This document shows positions 25,969 to 36,352 of a DNA stretch of 64,000 bases, piece by piece. The stretch is from UBA7236 sp044227505 (GTDB taxonomy: Bacteria; Bacteroidota; Bacteroidia; Chitinophagales; BACL12). Made by a program: the position numbers and the translations under genes. Within the stretch, counting starts at the first letter, position 1; each line of letters starts with the position of its first letter. The stretch covers positions 30,805 through 94,804 of the forward strand of contig JBGAWP010000008.1 in the NCBI GenBank assembly GCA_044227505.1, in the 5' to 3' direction. The notes under the pieces are model-generated. The model worked only from the letters and a program-made list of their open reading frames with translations, made no database searches and was not told the origin of the DNA.

Positions 25969-28207
25969 TTATTCCTTTATAAAGGATTGCAGTTTAATTG
26001 AATTGTTGTTGGAAATTTTTAATAAATAAAATCCTGCTGACAGGCTGCTGACATCCAAAACTTTACCATTTATTATTGAAAAATCTGAAATTACTGCTCC
26101 GACATTATTTAATACCTGAGCTTCATAATTCCCATTAACCGGTATTTCAATTATCAGAAAATCGGAGGTTGGATTTGGATGGATATTTACAACAATACTG
26201 TTATTAATATCCTGAATAGCATTGAAACTGATCACCTTACATTCATAATCCTCACCTGCAACATTTCCTGCTGTTAAACATACTGTATAACTTGCGGGAG
26301 ATGGATAAAAGTGCGACGGGTTTTGCTCAGTGGAAGAACCACCATCACCAAAATCCCAATTCCAATAATCAGGCAGATTGGTTGAAATATCGGTAAATAC
26401 TACAGTAGTTCCTGAAATATTCCATGTAAAATCCACAACCGGAATTTTAGGTGTATTTCCTATCACCACATCCTGACATGCTGTGGAACTTCCTGCTGCA
26501 TTTGTTGCAGTTAAACAAACATTATAAGTGCCATCCAATAAAAAAGTGTGAACAGGATCCTGTTCAGTACTGAAAGTTCCATCATCAAAATCCCAATCCC
26601 AACTTGTTGGCGTATTTGTGCTTAAGTCTGTGAATGTTACTGTCGGGTCACCCGAATAACTAAAATTAGCTAAAGGTGCAACATAAGAATCTATGACAAC
26701 AATTTCGCAATAGGAATCACTTGCAACAATATTTGTTGCTGTAAGGCAAACATTAAAATCACCGTTGGTTAAAAATGTATGAACGGGATTTTCTTCTGTT
26801 GAAGTAGTTCCATCCCCAAAATCCCAATACCACTCTGTTGGTGAATTGGTTGAAAGGTCAGTAAAATTAACAGTTGGCTCTGCAGCTGCGGTATAACTGT
26901 ATAAAGCTTCCGGGGCTCCGGTAATTTCGGAAGTAACAACTCTGAAATGAAAATCTCCGGTTAGTTCTGCCCATCCAAATCCTGTCTGAACANNNNNNNN
27001 NNGTGCTTGTGTAGGAAACCCAGGCAACTCCACCAGGAACGGTATATCCGACAAAAACATCCCCATAAATTCCCTCCAGTTCTGCCATACCTCGCAGATC
27101 GACCCTGGTTCCTTTGTTTGGCTCTTCGAGTGTTGGTTCAGGAGTGAGATAAAAAGGGGTGATGATATCAGCACCGGGGAATCCTGTGCCATCATCCGCC
27201 CAAATATGGAACTGAATATTATCATTCGGCCGCATATAATCAGTATAATTTTGAATTATTGCAGTAACAACATCGGTTTCACCGGTTAGTGTAACTCTCA
27301 CAGCTGCGGATACATAACCTGTTGCACTTAGAGTGCCGATATCAGCTACAAAGTCGATTATTCCTTCGTCGTAGGAAATATAATTTCCCGCAATTATTTC
27401 AAATGTATCGCTGATTGCGGTATTAGGAACCCCAAAATCATCTGTTGCTTCTATATAATAACTAATCCAGGTTCCCGGAGCTTGTTCAGGAATTTCAAAT
27501 AAATAGGTGTCACCAAAAGTATTAAATCCGGGAATTGATGTATAAGAACCTCCATCAGTGCTATACCACAAGAAACTGCTGGCGATATCTGAAGCATCGA
27601 TAAGTTCGGCAGTCAGGGGGTTTGGCCCCAGTGTTCCTTCATATAAATTGGTGGCATCGTGTAGAATAAGCGGTGGAGAAACGTCAACATTATATTGATA
27701 GATCACAAAATCATCAATATAAATTCCGTCAACATTATATGCTGCATCACTCACAAATCGGAAACGAAGTCTTACATCCGGTCCACCCACAAATGCACCT
27801 AGCGGAACTGTGTATAATTGCCAGGTAAACAGGTCCTCACCATTAAAAATTTCAATATTTGTCCATGATCCCCCGGCATCTGTGGAAGCATCGAGGTATA
27901 CATAATCAAATCCGAGCTCCAGGTCGAGCATGGCATAAAACTGCACATCTGCATCCAGTGCGAAGGAAAGATCTGCGCTCACAGCCATAGTAGCTTCAGA
28001 CGAAAAAGCATCGAGATAATTGCCATCCGGACTATCAGTAAAACTATGTGTGGGACTATAAGCATCGGTGGTGGTGGTATTCCACGAACCGGTAACAGTC
28101 CAGTTTGTCAAACCACTTTCAAAATCATCAGCAAACACAATCGTTTGGCTGCTAAGTGTAAAGGAGGAGACAATCAATAAAAGGAGCAAGTAAAGGTTTC
28201 TTTTCAT
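25969..28207 (-). CDS. T9SS-exported protein with three PKD domains (interrupted by an assembly gap)
   Basis: Two open frames, 28207 down to the gap and from the gap to 25969, are halves of one gene. The N-terminal half has a signal peptide (MKRNLYLLLLLIVSSFTLSSQ), a MAM/jelly-roll-like domain (FADDFESGLTNWTVTGSW ... YIDDFVIYQYN) and an Ig-like region. The C-terminal half has three PKD domains, each with the W-x-W-D-F-G/D-D-G core (WYWDFGDGTTS, WDWDFDDGTFS, WNWDFGDGGSS), and a T9SS sorting domain (IHPNPTSDFL ... LQSFIKE). The frame changes across the 10 N; it is restored if the missing stretch is a multiple of three. Likely a surface or adhesive protein. No protease or hydrolase motif seen. 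Confidence 0.85.
26993..27002. other. Assembly gap (10 N)
   Basis: Ten N characters interrupt the PKD/T9SS gene. Flanking codons show that the true gap must be a multiple of three bases if the gene is intact. Confidence 0.98.
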
Positions 28208-28351
28208 AAAGTAAGTTTTTTAATGATTACACTAAATTAAACATTTTTTACACAAGCTTTACAAATTGTTTAAATTTTATCTGAAATGCGTGGTCATGAA
28301 TTGAATAGAGGCATAATTGTTGGTAACTTTCGGCAAAATTTATTCGCCTAT

Positions 28352-29158
28352 ATGAGGTTTTTTATTGTTGGATGTTTCATGATTTTTGTAGCCGGGTTGA
28401 GGGCGCAAACTGCTGACCAGTGGTTCGAGTCGGGGTTTGAGAAATATGAGACCAAGGATTACGCAGGAGCAATTGCTGATTATACCGAATGCATAAACCT
28501 TGCACCGGATTATCCTGAGGCATACTTTAACCGGGGATTAAGTTATTATTTTACGTCCAATTTTGAAGCTGCAATTCACGACTTTGAACAAATAATAAAA
28601 TTAAAGCCAGGCGATGCCAAGGCGTATTATTGGAAAGGATATTGCTTATTTGAATCAAATAAAGTGGAAGAAGCCATTAGTGCATACACCAATGCGTTAT
28701 ATTATGACCCCACTTACGCAGAGGCTTTTTTTGAGCGCGCATTTTCTAAATATATTTTAACGCGATATGTTGATGCATTGGAAGATCTTAACAGGGCAAT
28801 TAATATTAATCCTGTTTACGCTGATGCATATTATTATCGTGGATTATGTTTTTATGCCCTTGAAAATTATACCGAAGCAATGAATGCATTTAATAAAGTT
28901 GTGGAAATTGATCCGAATGATGCAGATGCCTGGTATCAAATAGGATATATTCACAACGACAATAAAGCATATGATCTCGCAATTGAAGCATATACTAAAG
29001 TAATTACCTTGCAACCGGATGCAGGTGATGCATATTACGAACGCGGAGTCGCCTACTATGAATTATATTTTGATGATAATGCATGCGCAGATTGGAAAAA
29101 AGGGGCGGAGTTAGGGGATGAGTATTCGAAAGTGCAGGTGGATAGTATTTGCAAATAA
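28352..29158 (+). CDS. Secreted tetratricopeptide-repeat protein
   Basis: 268 residues from the ATG at 28352, where a signal peptide begins (MRFFIVGCFMIFVAGLRAQ); the open frame reaches back to 28286 but the extra residues are not signal-like. About seven TPR units follow (for example YAGAIADYTECINLAPDYPE, YVDALEDLNRAININPVYAD, YTEAMNAFNKVVEIDPND), each with the usual A/G at position 8 and P at 32. TPRs bind proteins; the partner is unknown, probably in the periplasm. Its 3' end runs directly into a minisatellite. Confidence 0.82.
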   Translation: MRFFIVGCFMIFVAGLRAQTADQWFESGFEKYETKDYAGAIADYTECINLAPDYPEAYFNRGLSYYFTSNFEAAIHDFEQIIKLKPGDAKAYYWKGYCLFESNKVEEAISAYTNALYYDPTYAEAFFERAFSKYILTRYVDALEDLNRAININPVYADAYYYRGLCFYALENYTEAMNAFNKVVEIDPNDADAWYQIGYIHNDNKAYDLAIEAYTKVITLQPDAGDAYYERGVAYYELYFDDNACADWKKGAELGDEYSKVQVDSICK

Positions 29159-29163
29159 TAATG

Positions 29164-29300
29164 ATTCGAAAGTTTTTGAGGAAGATTCGAAGGGAGAAGG
29201 GAGAAGATTCGAAGGGAAAGGGAGAAGATTCGAAGGGAAAGGGAGAAGATTCGAAGGGAGAAGGGAGAAGATTCGAAGGGAAAGGTTCTAAGGGTCTAAG
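29164..29300. repeat. GATTCGAAGGGAGAAGGGAGAA minisatellite
   Basis: Five or more units built from GATTCGAAGGG plus one or two AGAAGGG/AAAGGGAG pieces lie head to tail, the last decaying into TTCTAAGGGTCTAAGG. Inverted copies occur at 29957-30006, and two short copies at 12009-12031. No CRISPR-like spacers. Confidence 0.85.
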
Positions 29301-29435
29301 GAAGGAAGGGAGGTAAGGGTTGAAAAGGGACGATTTTCTTTTAATTATAATTTACGGCAGTCCTCAAAATTTGATTTTTTATTGAAGAATATTACCTTTA
29401 GAGTTTGCAATTGTTTAATCCCTAAATAAATTGTT

Positions 29436-29782
29436 ATGTCGGAAAGAGAGTTATTAATTCGTGTGAAAGTATTTTCTTATGATGTTTATAATTGCGTAAA
29501 AAAGATTAAACCGGATATTTACAATAAACAATTAATTGAGCAATTAATTGATTCCGCCTTAGTGCTGCTGCAAATTACAGAGCATCTCAAAGAGGTAAAT
29601 CTAAAAGAGATGCATTAAATAAAATTAAAATTTCTCTTGAGGAAATTGATGAATCTAACTTCTGGTTAAATAGTCTTTTTGATTTAAAAATTACAGAGTC
29701 TGAAGAGGTTAAAAGATTAATAAATGAGAGCGACCAATTAACTTCGATCTTTGTTGCAATAGCTAATAAATTAGAAATGTAA
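29436..29782 (+). pseudogene. Frameshifted four-helix-bundle protein (23S rRNA intervening-sequence type)
   Basis: The first frame (29436 on) gives an N-terminal helix pair (MSERELLIRVKVFSYDVYN ... LIEQLIDSA) and then leaves the family pattern. From 29561, in the -1 frame, the sequence continues as SAAANYRASQRGKSKRDALNK ... ISLEEIDESNFWLNSL, the conserved core of the family, to TAA at 29780-29782. Joining the frames near 29558-29561 restores a normal ~115-residue protein. The site (GCCTTAGTG) is not a slippery heptamer, so a one-base deletion or a sequencing error is likelier than programmed frameshifting. The family is found in rRNA intervening sequences and also stand-alone; its role is unclear. 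Confidence 0.8.
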
Positions 29783-29956
29783 TCTATTATTGCAATTCAA
29801 TATTAAAATATAATGCAGATACACATTTTTTCCATCATAACAATGTATTTTTTTTGAAAATTAATAAATCAATAAAAATTTAGCGGAAGGTCTTAATGGT
29901 TTAAATTAAATCGAGAACCCCTTTTTTTAACTTTACTCACCTTCCTTCCTTTTTTA

Positions 29957-30006
29957 TTCCTTAGAACCTTACCCTTCGAATCTTCTCCCTTCTCCCTTCG
30001 AATCTT
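29957..30006. repeat. Inverted copy of the GATTCGAAGGG minisatellite
   Basis: CCCTTCGAATCTTCTCCC, TTCTCCC and TTCGAATCTTT are the reverse complement of the repeat at 29164-29300. The two arms enclose the frameshifted four-helix-bundle gene. Confidence 0.75.
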
Positions 30007-30030
30007 TAGTAGACTCACTTCAAATCATCA

Positions 30031-30636
30031 TCAATCACCATACCCTGAACAATAAGTAGCCAAAACCTCAGGTGCTTTTTCGTAACCAAAACTATCTGAT
30101 TTATTTAAAAATTCGCAGGCAGTTTCCATTTCGCCAATTTGCAACATTAATATTCCGTAGTTATAATTTCCCATAGGAAAATTCGGGTCATATTTCAACA
30201 TGATCTTAAAATCTGTTTCAGCATCCGCATAATTTCCGAGCATAGCCTTACTCAATCCACGTTGATTATAAATATCTTTATTTTCGGGATCTACATCAGC
30301 GGCAGCGTCAAATGTTTTTATTGCAGTAGTATATTCCTCCTGAAAATATTGTGCAAGACCGAGGTTATATAAAATTTCCGCATTTTGAAGATCATACAAT
30401 AATGCCACTCTGAATTTATCCTCGGCACCAGGATAATCGCCTTCAACAGCAGCCTCTAATCCCATAGAAAGGTAATATGCAGCCATGTCGCTATTTGCAA
30501 TTGCAGATTCCTCACCACCAACCTTAAATATAATGCTATCGTCATCGGAAATTATTTCAATTTTTTCCGATTCGGTTTGTGCCTGTGTAATAGTTACAAC
30601 AGATATCAATATCGTAAAAATTAGTGTACGGATCAT
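30031..30636 (-). CDS. Secreted tetratricopeptide-repeat protein
   Basis: 201 residues with a signal peptide (MIRTLIFTILISVVTITQAQ) followed by a short spacer and about four TPR units (YPGAEDKFRVALLYDLQNAE, YTTAIKTFDAAADVDPENKD, YADAETDFKIMLKYDPNFPM and a terminal one). Ends in CSGYGD. A periplasmic scaffold is likely; the partner is unknown. Convergent with the pseudogene region. Confidence 0.8.
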   Translation of the reverse strand: MIRTLIFTILISVVTITQAQTESEKIEIISDDDSIIFKVGGEESAIANSDMAAYYLSMGLEAAVEGDYPGAEDKFRVALLYDLQNAEILYNLGLAQYFQEEYTTAIKTFDAAADVDPENKDIYNQRGLSKAMLGNYADAETDFKIMLKYDPNFPMGNYNYGILMLQIGEMETACEFLNKSDSFGYEKAPEVLATYCSGYGD

Positions 30637-30812
30637 GGCGTTAAATTTAGTTTTATAACGATGTATGCCTTTTTTTTATTATTTGGAGACTTATAAAGAG
30701 CTTACCAAATAAGATCTGAAATACGAATTAACACAAAAAAAACGATAAATTTTCAGATAAATTCAAATTTTGGGAAATATTTATAAAAAATGGATAAGAA
30801 TAGACCCTCTTT

Positions 30813-32300
<1,488 letters not shown>

Positions 32301-32393
32301 TTGACAAAGATGGGAAAATTAATGAAAATAATTAACCAATAATTAAATAAAAAAAATCACTAAAAACATAAATGATTATTTTACGAATATTGC

Positions 32394-32447
32394 TAATATT
32401 GTAAATGTAGAGTCGCAAAATTTTGCGACTCTACATTTACAATATTA
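32394..32447. repeat. 54-bp perfect palindrome (REP-like) upstream of the RAYT gene
   Basis: TAATATTGTAAATGTAGAGT reads into CGCAAAATTTTGCG and back as the exact reverse complement, a loop-free inverted repeat with 27-bp arms. It ends 28 bases before the transposase gene. The core TAGAGTCGCAAAATTTTGCG recurs inside the gene at 32643-32670. Confidence 0.92.
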
Positions 32448-32474
32448 TTGATCAACATCACCAATCATAATTAA

Positions 32475-33083
32475 ATGGCAAAATTCCAAAACAAATATCG
32501 GATAACACCGCATCGATTAAAAAATTGGGATTATGGTTCTCCCGGGATGTATTTTGTTACAATTTGTACAAAAAATCAAATTTGCTATTTTGGGGATATT
32601 AAAACCTCCATGAACGAAAATATTCATGGTGATCCGCATGTAGTAGAGTCGCAAAATTTTGCGACTCTACATCGTGAACATGAAAATATCGAACCCCATT
32701 TGGAACCGACAATTATAGGTACAATTGCCCAACAATATTGGGAGGAAATTCCGAAACATTTTCCATTTGTTGAATTAGATGAATTTAAAATAATGCCTAA
32801 CCATATGCATGGAATTTTATTGATTGATAATCCTGATCACACAGGATGGGAACATAATAAATTTGGTCCTCAATCTAAAAATTTGGGCTCAATAATCAGA
32901 GGTTATAAATCAGGTGTTAAGGGATATGCTACCACAAATAAAATTGATTTTTGTTGGCAGGCGAAATATTATGACAGAATAATCAGAACTGAGCAGGATT
33001 TGTATATTGTTAGAGATTACATACGAAATAATCCCATGAATTGGCATTTGGATAAAAAAAATAAAAATGGACTCATGATGTGA
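32475..33083 (+). CDS. REP-associated tyrosine transposase (RAYT, Y1/IS200-like)
   Basis: 202 residues of the TnpA_REP family, HUH single-strand nucleases that recognise REP palindromes and are usually present as one domesticated copy. The start matches the family (YRITPHRLKNWDYGSPGMYFVTICTKNQ), the HUH pair is PNHMHGILL, and the catalytic Tyr is in YDRIIRTEQDLYIVRDYIRNNP. The segment around residues 52-75 (ENIHGDPHVVESQNFATLHR) is an insertion relative to the consensus as I recall it, and part of it is encoded by the palindrome at 32643-32670. Preceded by the 54-bp palindrome; no terminal repeats or target duplications seen. Confidence 0.88.
   Translation: MAKFQNKYRITPHRLKNWDYGSPGMYFVTICTKNQICYFGDIKTSMNENIHGDPHVVESQNFATLHREHENIEPHLEPTIIGTIAQQYWEEIPKHFPFVELDEFKIMPNHMHGILLIDNPDHTGWEHNKFGPQSKNLGSIIRGYKSGVKGYATTNKIDFCWQAKYYDRIIRTEQDLYIVRDYIRNNPMNWHLDKKNKNGLMM
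32643..32670. repeat. 28-bp REP-like palindrome inside the RAYT coding sequence
   Basis: GTAGAGTCGCAAAA followed by its exact reverse complement, the same core as the palindrome at 32394-32447. In frame it encodes VESQNFATL without a stop. Confidence 0.92.
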
Positions 33084-33157
33084 TCTTGAGCTGAAAAATA
33101 AAATAAAAGGTGTTATTGTTGCATCTTTACTCAAAGTTAAATAAGACATAAAAATAA

Positions 33158-33538
33158 ATGCAACTCGATTACATCCACAACATCAACAACAGTGGCGAAC
33201 ATATGATTCGTCTATACAATTTTAATATGTCGCAGGCAATTAAATTCCGAAATAGTATTCAGGATTCTATTCTAATAAAAAAAAATCCTCTAAACCTCAG
33301 CGATCTTGAATTCATTGAAGCAAGAAATTGTGAATTGACATTGAGGATAGCAGAGGAGGATATAGGAATAATTTCAGAAGACACTGTGCTTTTTTTCTGT
33401 GATCTTACGCTGGAAGGTTTTCAGGAAATGGTAGATCTTCTTCAACCATTTTGTGTAAAAGAAACAAAAGGATATCAATGGTTATACGATATAGATAATG
33501 AAATAGATTTTTTATTTTCGCCGGGAGGAACCTGGTAA
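33158..33538 (+). CDS. Cytoplasmic protein of unknown function
   Basis: 126 residues, no signal peptide or membrane segment. It looks alpha/beta (HMIRLYNFNMSQAIKFRNSIQD, then LTLRIAEEDIGIISEDTVLFF) and ends LYDIDNEIDFLFSPGGTW. I do not recognise the family. A stand-alone gene between the RAYT and YdeI-like genes; gaps of 74 and 54 bp. Confidence 0.6.
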   Translation: MQLDYIHNINNSGEHMIRLYNFNMSQAIKFRNSIQDSILIKKNPLNLSDLEFIEARNCELTLRIAEEDIGIISEDTVLFFCDLTLEGFQEMVDLLQPFCVKETKGYQWLYDIDNEIDFLFSPGGTW

Positions 33539-33592
33539 ATAATTTAATAATAAATTATTTGAGAATCCAAAAAATGTAGACTATAAATATTG

Positions 33593-34075
33593 ATGAAACC
33601 CTTAGTTGACAAAAAATATCTATTAGAGCGTTTTCAAGGCAAGGGAGGATGGACCTATGCGCGTATTGATGAGATACCACAGGATAAAAAAGCACATTTT
33701 GGCTGGGTAAAAGTGAGAGGCACCATTGACGGGTTTGATATCAGAAAATACCATTTAATGCCCATGGGTGATGGAAGATTATTTTTACCGGTTAGGGCAG
33801 AGATTCGCAAAACTATAAAGAAAAAAGAGGGTGATTGGGTGCATGTGATCTTATATCCTGATAATGAACCACTGGAGGTTCCGGAAGAGATGCTCCTGTG
33901 TCTTGAAGATGAACCAAAGGCATTAAAATTTTTCAAGCGATTAACCGAAAGTGAACAAAAATTCTATATTCAGTGGGTGTATTCTGCTAAAAAAGAGGAG
34001 ACAAAAATTGACAGACTTGCGAAAACGATAAACAGGCTAACTAAAGGGTTAAAAATGTATGACAACGATGAATAA
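33593..34075 (+). CDS. YdeI/OmpD-associated family protein with DUF1905 domain
   Basis: 160 residues from the ATG at 33593 (an upstream TTG adds one residue). The N-terminal barrel matches DUF1905: GWTYARID, then GWVKVRGTIDGFDIRKYHLMP, GRLFLPVRAEIRKTIKKKEGD and VHVILYPD. The C-terminal part, with AYKFF-like LKFFKRLTESEQKFYIQWVYSAKKEETKIDR, matches the bacteriocin-protection/YdeI helix pair. Molecular role not known; cytoplasmic. Confidence 0.8.
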   Translation: MKPLVDKKYLLERFQGKGGWTYARIDEIPQDKKAHFGWVKVRGTIDGFDIRKYHLMPMGDGRLFLPVRAEIRKTIKKKEGDWVHVILYPDNEPLEVPEEMLLCLEDEPKALKFFKRLTESEQKFYIQWVYSAKKEETKIDRLAKTINRLTKGLKMYDNDE

Positions 34076-34162
34076 TTCAGGGCAAAATATACATGTAACT
34101 ACAGCAATTATTGAGTATAATAAATAATTATATTATATTTACTTATTCTAAATAACCTCGTT

Positions 34163-34612
34163 ATGAGATCCTTCAAACCAGTGCAAATTTTCACCTTGTT
34201 ATTTTTCATATTGTTAATGAGTGGATTTGTTGCCTTTAAAGCCGGTGTTTTTGACAGGACAGGAATAAACTCTGCTAATATGAACGAGAAGGAATTATTT
34301 GATCCCATAAAGATGCGTTTTCCCATTGATACGCCAACAACTAAAGTTGATACACCGAAAATCAATCCGAATTTATTGCCTTCTTCAAAATCTCTAATCA
34401 TTTACGATAAATATACGATTCAAAGATCACAACTCGATCAGGAAATTGAAATAGCCGACTCCATGCGAAATGCACTTCAGACCTCTAAATCGGATTCCCT
34501 AAAACAAGAGATTTCAACACAACCAAATTTTATGGGCACCTCAAAATCCGGGGTTATTTTTACACCAAAATCCGACCCTTTTAATATAAAACAAGATTCT
34601 ATTGAACACTAA
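34163..34612 (+). CDS. Single-pass membrane protein of unknown function
   Basis: 149 residues. One hydrophobic segment at residues 8-28 (IFTLLFFILLMSGFVAFKAGV), then a Thr/Pro/Lys-rich mature part with no domain recognised (TPTTKVDTPKINP ...). May be anchored in the inner membrane with the C-terminus in the periplasm. Followed after 24 bp by the hydroxylase gene on the same strand; a link is possible. Confidence 0.6.
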   Translation: MRSFKPVQIFTLLFFILLMSGFVAFKAGVFDRTGINSANMNEKELFDPIKMRFPIDTPTTKVDTPKINPNLLPSSKSLIIYDKYTIQRSQLDQEIEIADSMRNALQTSKSDSLKQEISTQPNFMGTSKSGVIFTPKSDPFNIKQDSIEH

Positions 34613-34636
34613 ATTTAAGCTTGCTAATTAATTTTT

Positions 34637-35485
34637 ATGCAAATAATTGAACTTCTCGAGGCTAGTGGTTTAAGTTTATTATTTCTGATTTTAGTTTTTG
34701 TACCAATGGAAAAAGTTTTCCCCGCAAAACTGAAACAGAAATTTTTCAGAAAGGCATGGACAATGGATCTTTTTTTCTTTTTAGGGCAATATCTTCTTTG
34801 GGGAGGATTGGTAATTTGGGCTTTGAATTATTTTAGTTTTTGGTTAAATGATATTATTCCTGTTAATTTCAGAAATGCAGTTTCTTCCCAACCCTGGTGG
34901 TTGCAAGTAATAGAAGTTATTGTGATGAGCGATTTTATTATTTATTGGGGACACAGATTACAACATAAGGTAAATTTTTTATGGCGGTTTCATAAAGTGC
35001 ATCACAGCGCCGAGCAGCTCGACTGGCTTGCTGCACATCGCGAACATCCACTCGATTCCATTTACACTGTTGGTTTAATAAATTTACCTGCATTTATTTT
35101 AGGATTTCCATTAGAAACAATTGCCGGATTAATCGCCTTCAGAGGCATTTGGGCGATTTATATTCATTCAAATGTGAGATTGCCTATTGGCAAACTGCGA
35201 ATAATTATTGGCGCACCCGAATTGCATCACTGGCATCACGACCTTGATAGAAATGCCGGTAATTATGCAAATATTTCTCCGTTAATGGATGTAATTTTTG
35301 GAACTTATGTTTGTCCTGATCATGAGCCTGAATCTTTTGGAATAAAGGAAGAATTTCCTAAAAATTATGTGGGGCAAATTGTTTATCCGATTTTGCCTGG
35401 AACAATTGTAAAAAAAATACAATTATATTCAAAACAAAAAGAAAATAAATTACCAGAGAAAAACAATTCGGAAATTGAAACATAA
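34637..35485 (+). CDS. Sterol desaturase/fatty acid hydroxylase family protein
   Basis: 282-residue integral membrane di-iron enzyme. The histidine clusters are HRLQH (after SDFIIYWG), HKVHHS, HREHP and HHWHH in GAPELHHWHHD, as in the family. Several hydrophobic helices precede and separate them. Family members hydroxylate or desaturate lipids, including bacterial ornithine lipids, sphingolipids and carotenoids; the substrate is not evident here. The C-terminal tail is lysine and glutamate rich. Confidence 0.88.
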   Translation: MQIIELLEASGLSLLFLILVFVPMEKVFPAKLKQKFFRKAWTMDLFFFLGQYLLWGGLVIWALNYFSFWLNDIIPVNFRNAVSSQPWWLQVIEVIVMSDFIIYWGHRLQHKVNFLWRFHKVHHSAEQLDWLAAHREHPLDSIYTVGLINLPAFILGFPLETIAGLIAFRGIWAIYIHSNVRLPIGKLRIIIGAPELHHWHHDLDRNAGNYANISPLMDVIFGTYVCPDHEPESFGIKEEFPKNYVGQIVYPILPGTIVKKIQLYSKQKENKLPEKNNSEIET

Positions 35486-35548
35486 ATTTGCCGGACAAAA
35501 AATAACGCTATTAAAATTGTAAAATATTTCAGAGATAAATTTAACCCT

Positions 35549-35896
35549 ATGTCCACCATCCCATTCCAAACGATAAACTGGTCATCTATTGAGAAAACAG
35601 AACATCCCGGTGAGACCGGTACCTCTTTCTGGCAAACAATTGAATTTGACGGATTGCGAATTCGTATTGTAGAATATACCGCAAATTATTTTGCAAATCA
35701 CTGGTGTGAAAAAGGACATCTGGTTTATTGCCTGGAAGGGGAATTCATAAGTGAATTAAATACAGGAGAAAAATTTTTACTTTCCAAAGGAATGAGTTAT
35801 TTCGTTTCCGACAACCTGAGTTCGCATCGGTCGCAATCTGCAACCGGAGTGAAGTTATTAATAATTGATGGTGATTTTTTGTTACCAAGTTTTTGA
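35549..35896 (+). CDS. DHCW-motif cupin-fold protein
   Basis: 115 residues, one cupin domain. Start FQTINWSSIEKTEHPGETGT, the characteristic ANHWCEKGHLVYCLEGEF (the position of the DHWC motif that names the family, with N in place of D) and the second strand motif LSKGMSYFVSDNLSSHRS. The two half-motifs supply His and Glu as potential metal ligands. Function not known. Confidence 0.8.
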   Translation: MSTIPFQTINWSSIEKTEHPGETGTSFWQTIEFDGLRIRIVEYTANYFANHWCEKGHLVYCLEGEFISELNTGEKFLLSKGMSYFVSDNLSSHRSQSATGVKLLIIDGDFLLPSF

Positions 35897-36340
35897 ATGA
35901 GTGATGAGGAATGTGCCTGCCTGACTATAGCGTCAGCGTCAGGCAGGTAATGAGTTTGATCGCCGTTAGCCGAAAATTTTTATAACTGACCAATGACTCT
36001 TGATGGGTGAATGGTGACTAGTGAGTAAGTTCTCAGTGGTAGGATGATTTTTACACCTGACTATTGACTCTTGACTGTGTTTTCAAGGTTCAATCCATAC
36101 CAGATTCACGACTCACGCTTCACGATTCACGAAATGAGTAATGAGTAATGAGTATTAATCCTGCTAAATTTGATAATTCCTATTCTGGCATTAATATTTT
36201 TAGGTGATTGTAAAATAATATTTCTTCATACTCAATTATTTTCCAACCTCCATCTACTCATTCTAAAATAAACCTTATAGTTTGAGTCATTCATTCTTTC
36301 ATTCATTTCCCTCCCTCATTCTCAATTCTCAATTATCCCT
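35897..36340. repeat. Low-complexity intergenic island with inverted repeat
   Basis: CCTGCCTGAC at 35916-35925 and GTCAGGCAGG at 35938-35947 form a hairpin of the CCTGCCTGAC family. The rest consists of iterated short words (ATGAGTAATGAGTAATGAGTA at 36133-36153, GACTCTTGA and CATTCATTC words). I see no gene; open frames there are short and lack family features. Confidence 0.7.
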
Positions 36341-36348
36341 TACCTTTA
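36341..36348 (+). promoter_or_regulatory. Candidate -7 box directly before ccmB
   Basis: TACCTTTA resembles TAnnTTTG and lies exactly 4 bases before the ccmB ATG. No -33 box is evident. Confidence 0.3.
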
Positions 36349-36352
36349 CCCT

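Noticed and set aside
29164..29300. CRISPR array from GATTCGAAGGG repeats
   Set aside because: Units are contiguous, of uneven length and without unique spacers; no cas gene nearby.
32475..33083. Complete insertion sequence around the RAYT gene
   Set aside because: No terminal inverted repeats or target duplications flank it; RAYTs are typically single domesticated copies with REP palindromes.
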